Assembly (NCBI GenBank): GCA_905480485.1
Contig: CAJQQM010000024.1
Location: forward strand, 1-48,894
DNA: 48,894 bases
Reading direction: 5' to 3'
Origin: an uncultured Aureispira sp.
GTDB lineage: Bacteria > Bacteroidota > Bacteroidia > Chitinophagales > Saprospiraceae
Part shown: in pieces, positions 1 through 8,021 of the stretch
Layout: every line of letters begins with the position of its first letter
How positions within the stretch are numbered: the stretch's first letter is position 1
Program-made: the position numbers and the translations under genes
The notes under the pieces: model-generated
Databases searched by the model: none
The model's input: the letters and a program-made list of their open reading frames with translations, nothing else
Told to the model about the DNA's origin: nothing

Positions 1-177
1 ACATCAACAATCTCAGTATTCGATATTTTAGGGAATATTGTGTATTTTGGGCAACATAAAATAGATGCTGACATACCTTTTAGGATTCCTCTAGGTTTTT
101 TGACGGCAGGTAATTACTACTTAAAGTTGGAAGATGTTAGTACTTCTCGTACCTTTAAACTTATTATTCAACCATAA
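1..177 (+). CDS. C-terminal end of a T9SS-exported protein (partial)
   Basis: An open frame enters from the left edge and ends at the TAA at 175-177, giving 58 residues. It contains VFDILGNIVYFG, then a run ending in G-N-Y-Y-L-K-L and a basic/aromatic end (FKLIIQP). This is the usual layout of the type IX secretion type A C-terminal sorting domain (family knowledge): a beta strand with 'G', then 'aGxYxlkl', then a short last strand. The domain directs export through the outer membrane and is normally cleaved. The function of the missing N-terminal part cannot be judged. A strong hairpin follows directly. Confidence 0.8.
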   Translation, partial: TSTISVFDILGNIVYFGQHKIDADIPFRIPLGFLTAGNYYLKLEDVSTSRTFKLIIQP

Positions 178-180
178 TTT

Positions 181-216
181 AAAAAGAATGAGCTTCATCT
201 GAAGCTCATTCTTTTT
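181..216. terminator. Hairpin terminator after the T9SS gene
   Basis: A perfect 16-bp stem (181-196 with 201-216) closes a 4-base loop. It starts with five A and ends with five T, so it can act on either strand. It lies 3 bases after the stop of the partial gene and before the S1 protein gene. Confidence 0.85.
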
Positions 217-234
217 AGCAATTCAATCATTCGT

Positions 235-1068
235 ATGTTAGCATTAGGGAAGTATAATTTATTGGAAGTTTTAAGAGACACGGGTTCGGGCCTTTTTTTG
301 GGGGATAAGGAAGGTAATGAGGTGTTATTGCCAGGTAAGTTTATTCCTGAAAATACCGGTATTGGTGCCTACATAGAGGTATTTATTTACAGAGATAATG
401 AAGAAAGATTGATTGCCACCACGCAAGAGACTAAAATTTGTTTGTACGAGTTTGCTATTCTTACAGTCCGTTCGGTCAATGATTATGGAGCATTCTTAGA
501 TTATGGTATCGATAAAGATTTATTTGTTCCTTTCAAAGAACAAAAATCTAAAATGGTAGAGGGTAAATCCTACATGATTTATATGTACTTGGACGGGCAA
601 ACAGATCGCCTCACAGGTTCTGCCAAAATTGAACAGTTTTTGGAATACGATGATATTGAGCTCGAATTAAATAAAGAAGTCTTGATTCAGGTGTGGAAGA
701 AAACAGATTTAGGCTACAATGTGATTATTAATAATCAGTTTTTAGGATTGCTCTATGCCAATGAAATTTTTAAAGAACTGACAATTGGAAGCCAAGGCAC
801 TGCCTATGTGTATAAAATAAGAGAAGATGGCAAAATTGACCTTCGTTTGGAAGAAGAAGGCTATGCCAAGGTAGAACCGAATGCAGAAAAGATTTTGCAA
901 TTAATCGCTAAAAACAATGGGTTTATTGCCCTTACCGACAAGTCCGACCCTGCCTCCATCAAATCTATGTTGGGGATGAGTAAAAAAACCTTCAAAAAAG
1001 CGATTGGAAGTTTGTATAAACAAAAAATAATAGGTCTAGAAAAAGAAGGTATTCGTTTATTGGAGTAG
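235..1068 (+). CDS. CvfB-like S1 RNA-binding protein
   Basis: The 277-residue product matches the CvfB/YitL layout: tandem S1-type OB-fold domains followed by a C-terminal winged helix. An S1-like segment is visible around residues 75-103 (VNDYGAFLDYGIDKDLFVPF), a second OB-like segment lies near 145-200, and the winged helix covers about 215-277 with the typical KSMLGMSKKTFKKAIGSLYK end. The family binds RNA and affects virulence or stress gene expression in Firmicutes; its role in Bacteroidota is not settled. The length is normal for the family. The gene stands alone between a terminator and a convergent operon, and its stop is 1 base from the end of the next gene on the other strand. Confidence 0.85.
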   Translation: MLALGKYNLLEVLRDTGSGLFLGDKEGNEVLLPGKFIPENTGIGAYIEVFIYRDNEERLIATTQETKICLYEFAILTVRSVNDYGAFLDYGIDKDLFVPFKEQKSKMVEGKSYMIYMYLDGQTDRLTGSAKIEQFLEYDDIELELNKEVLIQVWKKTDLGYNVIINNQFLGLLYANEIFKELTIGSQGTAYVYKIREDGKIDLRLEEEGYAKVEPNAEKILQLIAKNNGFIALTDKSDPASIKSMLGMSKKTFKKAIGSLYKQKIIGLEKEGIRLLE

Positions 1069-1069
1069 T

Positions 1070-1867
1070 TTATTTTTTGGAATCCTTTTTTTGTTGGGCA
1101 ATACCGTTGCTTAATAATTGATAGATATTTTGGTAATCTGGATACTTTTCTAAAAAATCGAGGTGCTTGCTGATTGTGTTTTTGTCGTTACGGACAGCAG
1201 GTCCTGTTTGAACTCTATGAGGTGGATGCTGTTCAATATTCCTAGCCGTTTTGGCGATGAGGGCTTTCAACAAGTCAAAGGGAATTTGGTGGTCTTGGCA
1301 AATATGATGGGCCACACCATATAAATAATTACTAAAATTATTGACGATAACGGCTGTTACGTGCAAAATAGCTCTTTCTTCATCGTTAATTCTATAAACA
1401 TTTGGGCAGATCGTTTGGGCTAATTCAAACAAAATATTTTCTGTTTGTGGATCCTTGGCATAGATGCAAAAAGGAAGCTTTTCAAAGTTTGTAGGTTCAA
1501 TTCGTGAAAAGCTTTGCAAGGGATAAAATACACCACAACGGCTAAAATTAGGGTTGAATACTTGACTCGAAACAGCGCCTGAAGTATGGACCACTATTTT
1601 GTTTTCTTGTGCTAAAAAACTTATTTTCTGTTGAAATTGTGCTATATATTTATCTTTGATAGCAATTATATAAACAGATGCTTGTAGATTTATGGCCTCC
1701 GTACTATCGATTGCCGCTGCCTGTACAACTTGACTCAACTCCTTGGCCTTGTTCAAATCTCTGCTTAGCACCTGACAAATCTGATGCCCACATTCGTGTA
1801 GTCTTTTTGCCAAATGAAAGCCTACATTTCCAGCTCCTAATAGGGTGATTTTTAATTTCATGTCCAA
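1070..1867 (-). CDS. Rossmann-fold protein with DUF2520 domain
   Basis: The 265 residues begin with a dinucleotide-binding motif LLGAGNVGFHLAKRL (about residues 9-23), as in F420-dependent NADP reductase-like and pyrroline carboxylate reductase-like folds. The second half, with the conserved stretch HVTAVIVNNFSNYLYG, corresponds to DUF2520, a helical dimerisation-type domain. The substrate is unknown for this family. An internal ATG two codons downstream (1861) is an alternative start. The gene lies only 6 bases after the polysaccharide deacetylase gene on the same strand, so the two are probably cotranscribed. Confidence 0.85.
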   Translation of the reverse strand: MDMKLKITLLGAGNVGFHLAKRLHECGHQICQVLSRDLNKAKELSQVVQAAAIDSTEAINLQASVYIIAIKDKYIAQFQQKISFLAQENKIVVHTSGAVSSQVFNPNFSRCGVFYPLQSFSRIEPTNFEKLPFCIYAKDPQTENILFELAQTICPNVYRINDEERAILHVTAVIVNNFSNYLYGVAHHICQDHQIPFDLLKALIAKTARNIEQHPPHRVQTGPAVRNDKNTISKHLDFLEKYPDYQNIYQLLSNGIAQQKKDSKK

Positions 1868-1873
1868 AGCTAT

Positions 1874-2902
1874 TTATTGTCGACGTATGGTGTTTTTTCG
1901 AAAAATTGATTTTAATAAATAATAACAATATTCACTATGAATGATTTGTTTACTACTTCTTATGCCCGTCGATTCCAAGCCTAATCGTTGCCAATGTTGT
2001 CGGTTCTTTTCATGTTTAATGCCTGCCCCTCCAAAACTATAGTCTATGGTGTTACTCTGGTATAGTGATTCAAAAAAAGATAAACCTACGGCATCGTCCG
2101 TAAAGGGAAAAGCGAAAATAGCATCAATATGATCTAAGCTGTTTTTTAATTGTAGATGTCCATGCAGGGTTTGTTTTATTTGTTCCGACTTTGCTATATT
2201 TTTGTAGCGAGGATGGTCGATACTATGACTACCAAAGCTGAAGCCGTCTTGTTGCATTTCGTGGATTTGCTTAACACTCAGGTAGGGTTGTTGTTTTTCG
2301 AGATATTGTTGAAAATCTAAGCCCAAGGCTTGCGCCAAGACGTCTAAAAAAGCTTGCTGTTTCCATGTAATTTTTTTAAGGTCCAGGCTGAAATTATTGT
2401 ATGGAATTTGATGCTCCGTAAATAATTGTTGGGTAATCAAAGCTCTTTTGTCAAGGTCTTGAAATATATGCTCAATGAGCAAGCTAGCCTTGTATCTAAA
2501 CATAAGTGCTTTATTATCAACGAAGGCACTGTTCAAAAAAAAACTAGCAGGAATTCCCTTTTTCTTAAGAATAGGGGCAATAACATGATAACACTCTGCC
2601 AAACCATCATCAAAACTCAACAAAAAAGAGTTTTTAGGCAATTTCTTTCCATTGAGTAACGAATCCTTGAATTGGTCAAGATGAAGGGCTTTATAATGTT
2701 TTAGCAGGTAATCTAAGTCTTGGATAAATTGATTCTTGTTCCGAATGCGGTATAAGTGCTTAACGTGCGGTACCACTTGGTCACTTACCAAATGAAAAAA
2801 TGGTAAAAGCGTTGTTTGCCCTGAAATTGTTTTAAGAACTGGCAAAGGAATGGCGGTTGAAAATAAATCGACAGTGGCTAGAAATGCCTTTTTGAGCATC
2901 AT
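1874..2902 (-). CDS. Polysaccharide deacetylase family protein (NodB homology)
   Basis: The 342-residue protein carries the NodB catalytic signatures: FLLSFDDGL, with the catalytic/metal Asp pair at residues 98-99, and the zinc-binding H-x3-H in GSHSIDHPRY (H226 and H230). The family removes N- or O-acetyl groups from extracellular or envelope glycans such as chitooligosaccharide, peptidoglycan or poly-GlcNAc; the actual substrate cannot be read from the sequence. No clear signal peptide is seen, although the N-terminus is hydrophobic. It sits in a minus-strand group behind a bactofilin gene (gap 15 bases) and before the DUF2520 gene, which suggests a cell-envelope job. Confidence 0.88.
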   Translation of the reverse strand: MMLKKAFLATVDLFSTAIPLPVLKTISGQTTLLPFFHLVSDQVVPHVKHLYRIRNKNQFIQDLDYLLKHYKALHLDQFKDSLLNGKKLPKNSFLLSFDDGLAECYHVIAPILKKKGIPASFFLNSAFVDNKALMFRYKASLLIEHIFQDLDKRALITQQLFTEHQIPYNNFSLDLKKITWKQQAFLDVLAQALGLDFQQYLEKQQPYLSVKQIHEMQQDGFSFGSHSIDHPRYKNIAKSEQIKQTLHGHLQLKNSLDHIDAIFAFPFTDDAVGLSFFESLYQSNTIDYSFGGAGIKHEKNRQHWQRLGLESTGIRSSKQIIHSEYCYYLLKSIFRKNTIRRQ

Positions 2903-2917
2903 TGTTGGCTGTTCTTA

Positions 2918-3313
2918 CTATTTAGATTTAGGTGTTCCGTTGTTTATTTTTGAAGCCTTACCATTTAGAGTGGCACCCATATCAATTTGTAGGCGTTTGT
3001 ATTGAATATTACCCTTCATGACTGACTTATTCATCAGATGTATTTTGTCGATAGCGGTTATATCTCCATCTACTTGCCCCTCGCTTCTAAAGTTCTGACA
3101 ATGAATATTACCAGTAATTTTTGCCGTTTCAGACATGACTAATTTCCCACCGCAATGAACATCTCCTACTATATTGCCGTCGAGACGAATATTCGAACCT
3201 GTTTTGAAGCTCCCTTCTATAGTAGTACCAAGGGCAATATTACAAAAATCGAGGTCATTCGATTTTTTTTCGTGTCCAGATGAATTTTCGGCGTTGTTTT
3301 TGCGACCTAACAT
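2918..3313 (-). CDS. Bactofilin (polymer-forming cytoskeletal protein)
   Basis: At 131 residues this has the bactofilin core, a ladder of short beta turns: GTTIEGSFKTGSNIRLDG, then NIVGDVHCGGKLVMSE, GNIHCQNFRSEGQVDGDI and so on. The hydrophobic and glycine positions recur about every 17-18 residues. Bactofilins polymerise without nucleotide into filaments that place envelope enzymes and shape cells (family knowledge). The charged N-terminus (1-25) and the short C-terminal tail flank the helix. It is the first gene of the group with the deacetylase and the DUF2520 protein; pairing with a glycan-modifying enzyme fits the known link between bactofilins and wall enzymes. Confidence 0.92.
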   Translation of the reverse strand: MLGRKNNAENSSGHEKKSNDLDFCNIALGTTIEGSFKTGSNIRLDGNIVGDVHCGGKLVMSETAKITGNIHCQNFRSEGQVDGDITAIDKIHLMNKSVMKGNIQYKRLQIDMGATLNGKASKINNGTPKSK

Positions 3314-3523
3314 GTAAAGTGCTATTAGTATTAGACTAGAAAATGTGTTATGTTGATAATCTAAAGGTAGAAAAAATCATTGATATTTTATGATATATGC
3401 TTTTATCATTGTACATTTAAATATGTAAATAATTATAATATCCATTAGGTAAATACAACAAATACCTCCCTTTTTTCGTTACTTAGTACTACAGCATGTT
3501 TAACTTATTTTAATTATAATAAC

Positions 3524-3904
3524 ATGAAATTTATTTTGGTCTACATACTATTTGGTATTACTACTTTGTCGGCACAACCTAATTTTAGTACTGTAATAAC
3601 CGCAGTAAAGACAGCTAATATGTCTACTATCAATCAATATTTGGATGCTAATGTAGATGTAACTGTTGGCGATAAAGATGGTTCTTACAACAAAGCACAA
3701 GCTGCGTTTGTAATTCGTTCTTTCTTTACTACAAACACCCCTTCGCATTGTTCAATGGTGCACAGTGGGGCTGCAAGAGATGGGGCTTCATACTATTGTA
3801 TAGGTAATCTTTCAGCAGGGGGTAATAAGTTTAGAATATATATATTCTTCAAAAAAGTAGGCGCAGCCTATCTGATACAAGAAATGCGATTTGAAGAAGA
3901 TTAA
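3524..3904 (+). CDS. DUF4783-type exported protein
   Basis: The 126-residue protein starts with a signal peptide (MKFILVYILFGITTLSAQ, cleavage near residue 17-18). The rest has the NTF2-like look of DUF4783 proteins of Bacteroidota: a helix with INQYLDANVDVTVGDKDGSYNKAQA, then strands ending FRIYIFFKKVGAAYLIQEMRFEE. The function is unknown; the fold suggests a small pocket or binding protein in the periplasm. It is monocistronic, with a terminator hairpin 14 bases after the stop and rpsP convergent beyond it. Confidence 0.85.
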   Translation: MKFILVYILFGITTLSAQPNFSTVITAVKTANMSTINQYLDANVDVTVGDKDGSYNKAQAAFVIRSFFTTNTPSHCSMVHSGAARDGASYYCIGNLSAGGNKFRIYIFFKKVGAAYLIQEMRFEED

Positions 3905-3918
3905 TAAAGTGCAAAAAA

Positions 3919-3950
3919 AAAAGCGAAATTCAAGGATGAATTTCGCTTTT
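3919..3950. terminator. Bidirectional terminator between DUF4783 gene and rpsP
   Basis: A 13-bp perfect stem (3919-3931 with 3938-3950) around a 6-base loop is flanked by A and T runs on both sides. It can serve both convergent genes. Confidence 0.85.
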
Positions 3951-3971
3951 ATTTTTTTGGAAAAGAAGTAA

Positions 3972-4523
3972 TTAAGCATCTTTTTCTTCTGTGTTCTCTG
4001 TTGTTTCAGCAACAGTTTCTTCAGCAGCAGTTTCTTCAGCAGCAGTTTCTTCAGTAGCAACTTCTTCAGTAGCTACCTCTTCAACAACTTCTTCTACTTT
4101 CTCTTCTTTTACAGGAGCAACACCAAAGATCTTAGCACGACGTTCTTCAAGAGCGTTCTTGGAAGCTTCTTTACGTTTCTCAATTTTGGCAGATTTAGCA
4201 TCTAACCATTCAGCTAGCATTTTGTCTGCGGTTTCTTGGTCGAAAGCACCTTTGGAAACACCTCTCTGAAGATGTTTTCTGTAGTATACACCTTTGAGTT
4301 TCAGAATAGCGCGAACTGTATCTGTAGGTTGTGCACCTTTCATTAACCAATCAAAAGCAGCATTACTATCTAATTCGATAGTAGCAGGAACAGTAAGTGG
4401 ATTGTAAACTCCCAGCTTTTGGATAAACTTACCATCACGTGGTGCTCTTGCATCTGCAGCAACAATTTGATAAAAAGGTTTTTTCTTTCTTCCTTTTCTC
4501 TGTAAACGGATTTTTAAAGACAT
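3972..4523 (-). CDS. rpsP: 30S ribosomal protein S16 with long acidic C-terminal tail
   Basis: Residues 1 to about 85 are the S16 core, with the diagnostic start KIRLQRKGRKKKPFYQIV and the segment GKFIQKLGVYNPL. S16 is an assembly protein of the small ribosomal subunit. The protein is 183 residues, whereas the core family is about 80-90. The extra part is a basic, probably helical linker (about 85-140, rich in K, R and A) followed by an acidic low-complexity tail built from Glu-Glu-Thr-Ala-Ala-like pentapeptides and ending TTENTEEKDA. Tails of this kind occur in Bacteroidota S16, but the pentapeptide array is notable. A TATCTTTG -7 box lies upstream. Confidence 0.96.
   Translation of the reverse strand: MSLKIRLQRKGRKKKPFYQIVAADARAPRDGKFIQKLGVYNPLTVPATIELDSNAAFDWLMKGAQPTDTVRAILKLKGVYYRKHLQRGVSKGAFDQETADKMLAEWLDAKSAKIEKRKEASKNALEERRAKIFGVAPVKEEKVEEVVEEVATEEVATEETAAEETAAEETVAETTENTEEKDA
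4009..4083 (-). repeat. rpsP: Five 15-bp tandem repeats inside the rpsP tail
   Basis: Five in-frame 15-base units lie at 4009-4023, 4024-4038, 4039-4053, 4054-4068 and 4069-4083. The second and third are identical (GCAGCAGTTTCTTCA on the plus strand). On the coding strand each encodes a pentapeptide of the form E-E-(V/T)-(A/V)-(A/T). A multiple-of-three unit keeps the frame open if copy number changes. Confidence 0.9.
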
Positions 4524-4597
4524 TTTGTTTTAACTTTATTGAGTCAAAAATACCCTGTGTAGCCTGATTAACAAGTAACAGGATTTATATTCGTGTG

Positions 4598-4605
4598 CAA
4601 AGATA
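4598..4605 (-). promoter_or_regulatory. Bacteroidota -7 box of rpsP
   Basis: The minus strand reads TATCTTTG, an exact match to the Bacteroidota -7 consensus TAnnTTTG, about 75 bases upstream of the rpsP start. No convincing -33 TTG at 19-21 bases was found, so this is a partial match. Confidence 0.5.
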
Positions 4606-4732
4606 CACTATAAATTCAAAATTTGCTTGTTTTTTTTCTTTAATTCTCTAATTGTCCAATAATTAAGGAGTTTCTAAACATTCATTAATCTAATTTAACG
4701 CTTTTAAACCAATAAAAGCATTAATTTATTTG

Positions 4733-4740
4733 TACATTTG
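4733..4740 (+). promoter_or_regulatory. -7 box upstream of the thioredoxin-fold gene
   Basis: TACATTTG matches TAnnTTTG and lies 29 bases before the ATG at 4770, so the leader would be short. No clear -33 element. Confidence 0.5.
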
Positions 4741-4769
4741 GTTTATCTTTTAACCTTTAAACCAAAACA

Positions 4770-5969
4770 ATGCGCAATACCTTCTTTTTAGTATTTACGA
4801 TAACTTGTTTTATTTCAACCGCTGCTCAGGCACAAGGTATTGTTTTTGAAAAAGGACAATGGGCGGATATTCTAAAAAAAGCCGCGGACCAAAACAAACC
4901 CATTTTTGTGGATGCATATACTACTTGGTGTGGGCCTTGTAAATGGATGGCAAAAAATACCTTTACAGATGAAAAGGTAGGGGCATATTTTACCGAAAAT
5001 TATTTGGCCTACAAAATGGATATGGAAAAAGGGGAGGGGCCTGCCTTTGCTCAAAAACATCAGGTTAATGCTTACCCCACCTTACTATACTTTGATGCCT
5101 CGGGTGCTTTGGTGCACAAAGTAGTTGGTGGTATGGATGCCGACAACTTTGTAGCTGCCTCAAAAGATGCACTCAACCCCACAAAACAGCTAGCATCTCT
5201 CATAGACAAATATGAATCAGGGCATCGTGAGAAAAACTTTATGAATACATATCTAGAAGCATTGTCTCAAAGTGGTAATGATATATCAGAAGTATTTAAA
5301 GACTATTGGTCCTCACTTAGGGATGTCGAAAAACAATCCGAACCAGTTTTGAAATTAATGGCGACGGCAAGTAATTATTTTTCCAACATAAATGGGGTTT
5401 ATTTCACGTACTTTTACACCAACAAAGCCGCTTATCAAGATGTGGCAGGAAAAGAAATGGTACAAGAATTAATGAATTATGCCTATAATCGGGCCATTTA
5501 CCGATATATTTCGAACAAAGATGATAAAGCAATTCAGAAAGAAATTAAAAAAGCCATTGCTAATTACTACCCTAGCAAGAAAAATGAGCTTGGGAAGCAA
5601 CTTAAATTTTACCAACTACAGAACGGTACACCACCGGATGCAGAAAAAGTAAACAAAGCACGTACTGCCTACTTTAAAGTATGTACTAATGCCAATGAAC
5701 TAAACAGTGCTGCCTGGAAAGTATATACGGACGAAGACGATCCTAAGAAGGTCAAAGAAGCACTTATATGGATCGATAGAGCAATATCTTTACAAGCCAG
5801 TTATTTTTGTTTAGATACCAAAGCCTCACTATTATACAAAGATAAGAACTACGAAGCAGCACAGCTTTGCGCACAGAAAGCATTAAAAGCCGCTAAAGCA
5901 GAAAATGTATCGAATACAGAGGATACGCTTAAATTGTTGAAAGAAATTGAACGCAAATTAAAGCAATAG
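4770..5969 (+). CDS. Secreted thioredoxin-fold protein with C-terminal helical domain
   Basis: A signal peptide (MRNTFFLVFTITCFISTAAQAQ, cleaved near residue 22) leads into a thioredoxin-like domain with the redox motif W-C-G-P-C-K (Cys54 and Cys57) and the cis-proline region NAYPTLLYF. This resembles the DsbD-gamma/thioredoxin-like group of periplasmic disulfide reductases. Residues about 150-399 are helical, with a TPR-like end (LIWIDRAISLQASYFCLDTKASLLY, split here by family logic into helix pairs). The likely role is thiol reduction or protein folding in the periplasm; the partner is unknown. The gene is monocistronic and convergent with the histidine kinase gene, 1 base apart. Confidence 0.85.
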   Translation: MRNTFFLVFTITCFISTAAQAQGIVFEKGQWADILKKAADQNKPIFVDAYTTWCGPCKWMAKNTFTDEKVGAYFTENYLAYKMDMEKGEGPAFAQKHQVNAYPTLLYFDASGALVHKVVGGMDADNFVAASKDALNPTKQLASLIDKYESGHREKNFMNTYLEALSQSGNDISEVFKDYWSSLRDVEKQSEPVLKLMATASNYFSNINGVYFTYFYTNKAAYQDVAGKEMVQELMNYAYNRAIYRYISNKDDKAIQKEIKKAIANYYPSKKNELGKQLKFYQLQNGTPPDAEKVNKARTAYFKVCTNANELNSAAWKVYTDEDDPKKVKEALIWIDRAISLQASYFCLDTKASLLYKDKNYEAAQLCAQKALKAAKAENVSNTEDTLKLLKEIERKLKQ

Positions 5970-5970
5970 A

Positions 5971-7041
5971 TTATTTGCCTTTTTTGAGGGTAAAGCCAAA
6001 TGTCGAACCTACTTCTGTGTTACTTCTTACATTGATAGTTTGTAAATGTGCTTCTAGTATATGTTTTACAATAGCTAGTCCTAATCCTGTACCGCCTTGT
6101 GTTCTGGAACGGCCTTTATCCACTCGATAAAAGCGTTCAAACAAACGGGGTAAATGTTCTTGTTCTATACCTTTGCCGTTGTCGGATACTTCAATGAGTA
6201 CGTTGTCGTCCAGGTCGTAAAAGCTAATTAAGGTACGACCATCTATCTTGCCATATTTGATGGAGTTACTAATTAAATTAACCAAAACACGACGGATACT
6301 CTCGATATCTGCATAGACCATGACGGGTATTTGGTTTTCGTTTTTTAGTTTGAGGGTGATATTTTTTTCTTTGGCATTTAATTGGGAATCTTCTAGTACA
6401 TCTTCCACTAACTGTACAATATCATACTGTACCATTTCAAGTTGCAACTTGCCGGCTTCAAATTTAGAAATATAACCAAGGTCTGCTACAATATTTGCCA
6501 TTCGTTCGGTATTATTGGCTGCTTGCATCAAATATTTGTAGTTGATATTCGGGTCGTCCATGCCACCATCGAGTAGGGTATGAAGATAGCCTTGGATGTT
6601 AAAAATCGGTGTTTTTAGTTCATGTGATACATTGCCAATAAATTCTCTTCGATATTCCTCCATATCTTTTAAGGTAGAAATCTCATCTGTAAATGTTTTG
6701 GCCCAGCTTATTACTTCTTCTTCTACTTCCTCGATCACTTGCTTATCCATATCAATTTTGATTGGCTTAGACTTTACAGGAGCTTTTAAGCTGTGAATGG
6801 TTTTGTAAATGAGCTTTATCTTATTGTAAATAAATTGATTGAGGGCCTGATAAGAGGTTAGGTAACTCACGATGTAGGTTATCACTGGAATCGCAATCAA
6901 CAGAGGCCACTTGATGGTGTCATCTAATAATAGTTTTGCAGCCAACAAAACGATGAGTAAGGCTACTGCATTTTGGTTAGCGATCAGCTTTGATAATTGT
7001 TTGGGACTAGGTTTGAAGGATTTAAAAAAAGGCATCCGCAA
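5971..7041 (-). CDS. Membrane sensor histidine kinase (PhoR-like)
   Basis: Two hydrophobic segments at about residues 25-40 and 46-63 form an N-terminal membrane hairpin with almost no outside loop. Then come a linker and the HisKA domain with the phosphorylated His in FIGNVSHELKTPIFNIQGY (His140). The ATPase domain has the N-box NLISNSIKYG, the G1 box DNGKGIE and the G2 box GGTGLGLAIVKHI. No PAS or HAMP domain is evident, so sensing must be by the membrane hairpin, the linker or a partner. The gene follows the response regulator by 44 bases on the same strand. The layout is that of PhoR/WalK-type kinases, but a phosphate role is not shown. Confidence 0.93.
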   Translation of the reverse strand: MRMPFFKSFKPSPKQLSKLIANQNAVALLIVLLAAKLLLDDTIKWPLLIAIPVITYIVSYLTSYQALNQFIYNKIKLIYKTIHSLKAPVKSKPIKIDMDKQVIEEVEEEVISWAKTFTDEISTLKDMEEYRREFIGNVSHELKTPIFNIQGYLHTLLDGGMDDPNINYKYLMQAANNTERMANIVADLGYISKFEAGKLQLEMVQYDIVQLVEDVLEDSQLNAKEKNITLKLKNENQIPVMVYADIESIRRVLVNLISNSIKYGKIDGRTLISFYDLDDNVLIEVSDNGKGIEQEHLPRLFERFYRVDKGRSRTQGGTGLGLAIVKHILEAHLQTINVRSNTEVGSTFGFTLKKGK

Positions 7042-7085
7042 AAATTTAAAGGATATTATAAATTATATAATTACACCTTTTTAGG

Positions 7086-7787
7086 TTAAAATTCAAATTT
7101 ATAGCCAATTCCTTTGATGGTTTTGATATAACCTTCTCCTACCTTTTCGCGGATTTTACGAATGTGAACATCGATGGTTCGATTGCCCACAATTACTTCT
7201 GAACCCCAAATTTTCTTGAAAATTTCTTCTCTTGAAAATACTTTTCCCGGCTTGGAAGCTAATAAGAATAGTAACTCAAATTCTTTCTTGGGTAAAACAA
7301 TTGGCGATTGATCTCCTTGTCGGGTCACCAGGTATTTTTCTTTGTTTATTTCTATATCAGCAATTTGTATGATGTCTTTATTGGTGGTATTTAATTTGTA
7401 TTTTTTGCTAAATCGACGCAAAAGTGCATGCACTCGGCTAATCAAAACTCTAGGGCGTATAGGTTTGGTGATATAATCATCTCCACCCACTTCAAATCCA
7501 ACGATTTGTGAGTAATCTTCAGCCCTAGCGGTCAGGAATGCGATGATAGTTTCTTCTAAAGCTGGAATTTCACGCAACTCTTTACAAACCTCAATCCCGT
7601 CCATACCCGGCATCATGATATCTAAAAGAATAAGATGTGGTTGGATTTCTTTCGCTTTTTTGATTGCATCTAAACCATTGGTAGCTGTGGTTACTTCAAA
7701 ACCCTCTTTATTTAGGTTGTAGCAAATGAATTCTATAATATCCGGTTCATCGTCTGCAATTAAAATTTTATATTCGCTGCAATTCAT
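7086..7787 (-). CDS. OmpR/PhoB-family response regulator
   Basis: Residues 1 to about 120 are the receiver domain, with the acidic pair D12-D13, phosphoacceptor D56 in LILLDIMMPGMDG, T86 in AFLTARAED and K108 in YITKPIRPR. Residues about 140-233 are the winged-helix DNA-binding domain, ending with the typical VGNRTIDVHIRKIREKVGEG and IKGIGYKFEF. The protein is the transcription output of the kinase encoded directly downstream. A length of 233 is standard for the PhoB group. The target genes are unknown. Confidence 0.95.
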   Translation of the reverse strand: MNCSEYKILIADDEPDIIEFICYNLNKEGFEVTTATNGLDAIKKAKEIQPHLILLDIMMPGMDGIEVCKELREIPALEETIIAFLTARAEDYSQIVGFEVGGDDYITKPIRPRVLISRVHALLRRFSKKYKLNTTNKDIIQIADIEINKEKYLVTRQGDQSPIVLPKKEFELLFLLASKPGKVFSREEIFKKIWGSEVIVGNRTIDVHIRKIREKVGEGYIKTIKGIGYKFEF

Positions 7788-8021
7788 CCTTGATTTTTAT
7801 TGTGGTGATCCAAAAGAATCGTTAATAATGGCTATATTTCGACATAAAAGTATACATTTAAATTAACAAATATTCTAGTTTTATGTTATTAAAATGTTTA
7901 TTCTTTGCTAATTTTTATTGCTTTATCAAATGCCATTGAATTATTTATTGCCACCGTATTTTTTAGTATCCTACAAAAAGTAACAGCTAAAACTTTATCC
8001 TTCAAATAACACTCTAAGTAT

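Noticed and set aside
1704-1928. 74-codon minus-strand frame between the DUF2520 and deacetylase genes
   Set aside because: It overlaps both real genes in another frame and only reads their sequence out of phase.
3991-4269. 92-codon plus-strand frame rich in Ser, Ala and Val
   Set aside because: It is the antisense of the rpsP tail; the 15-bp repeats keep the opposite strand open too.
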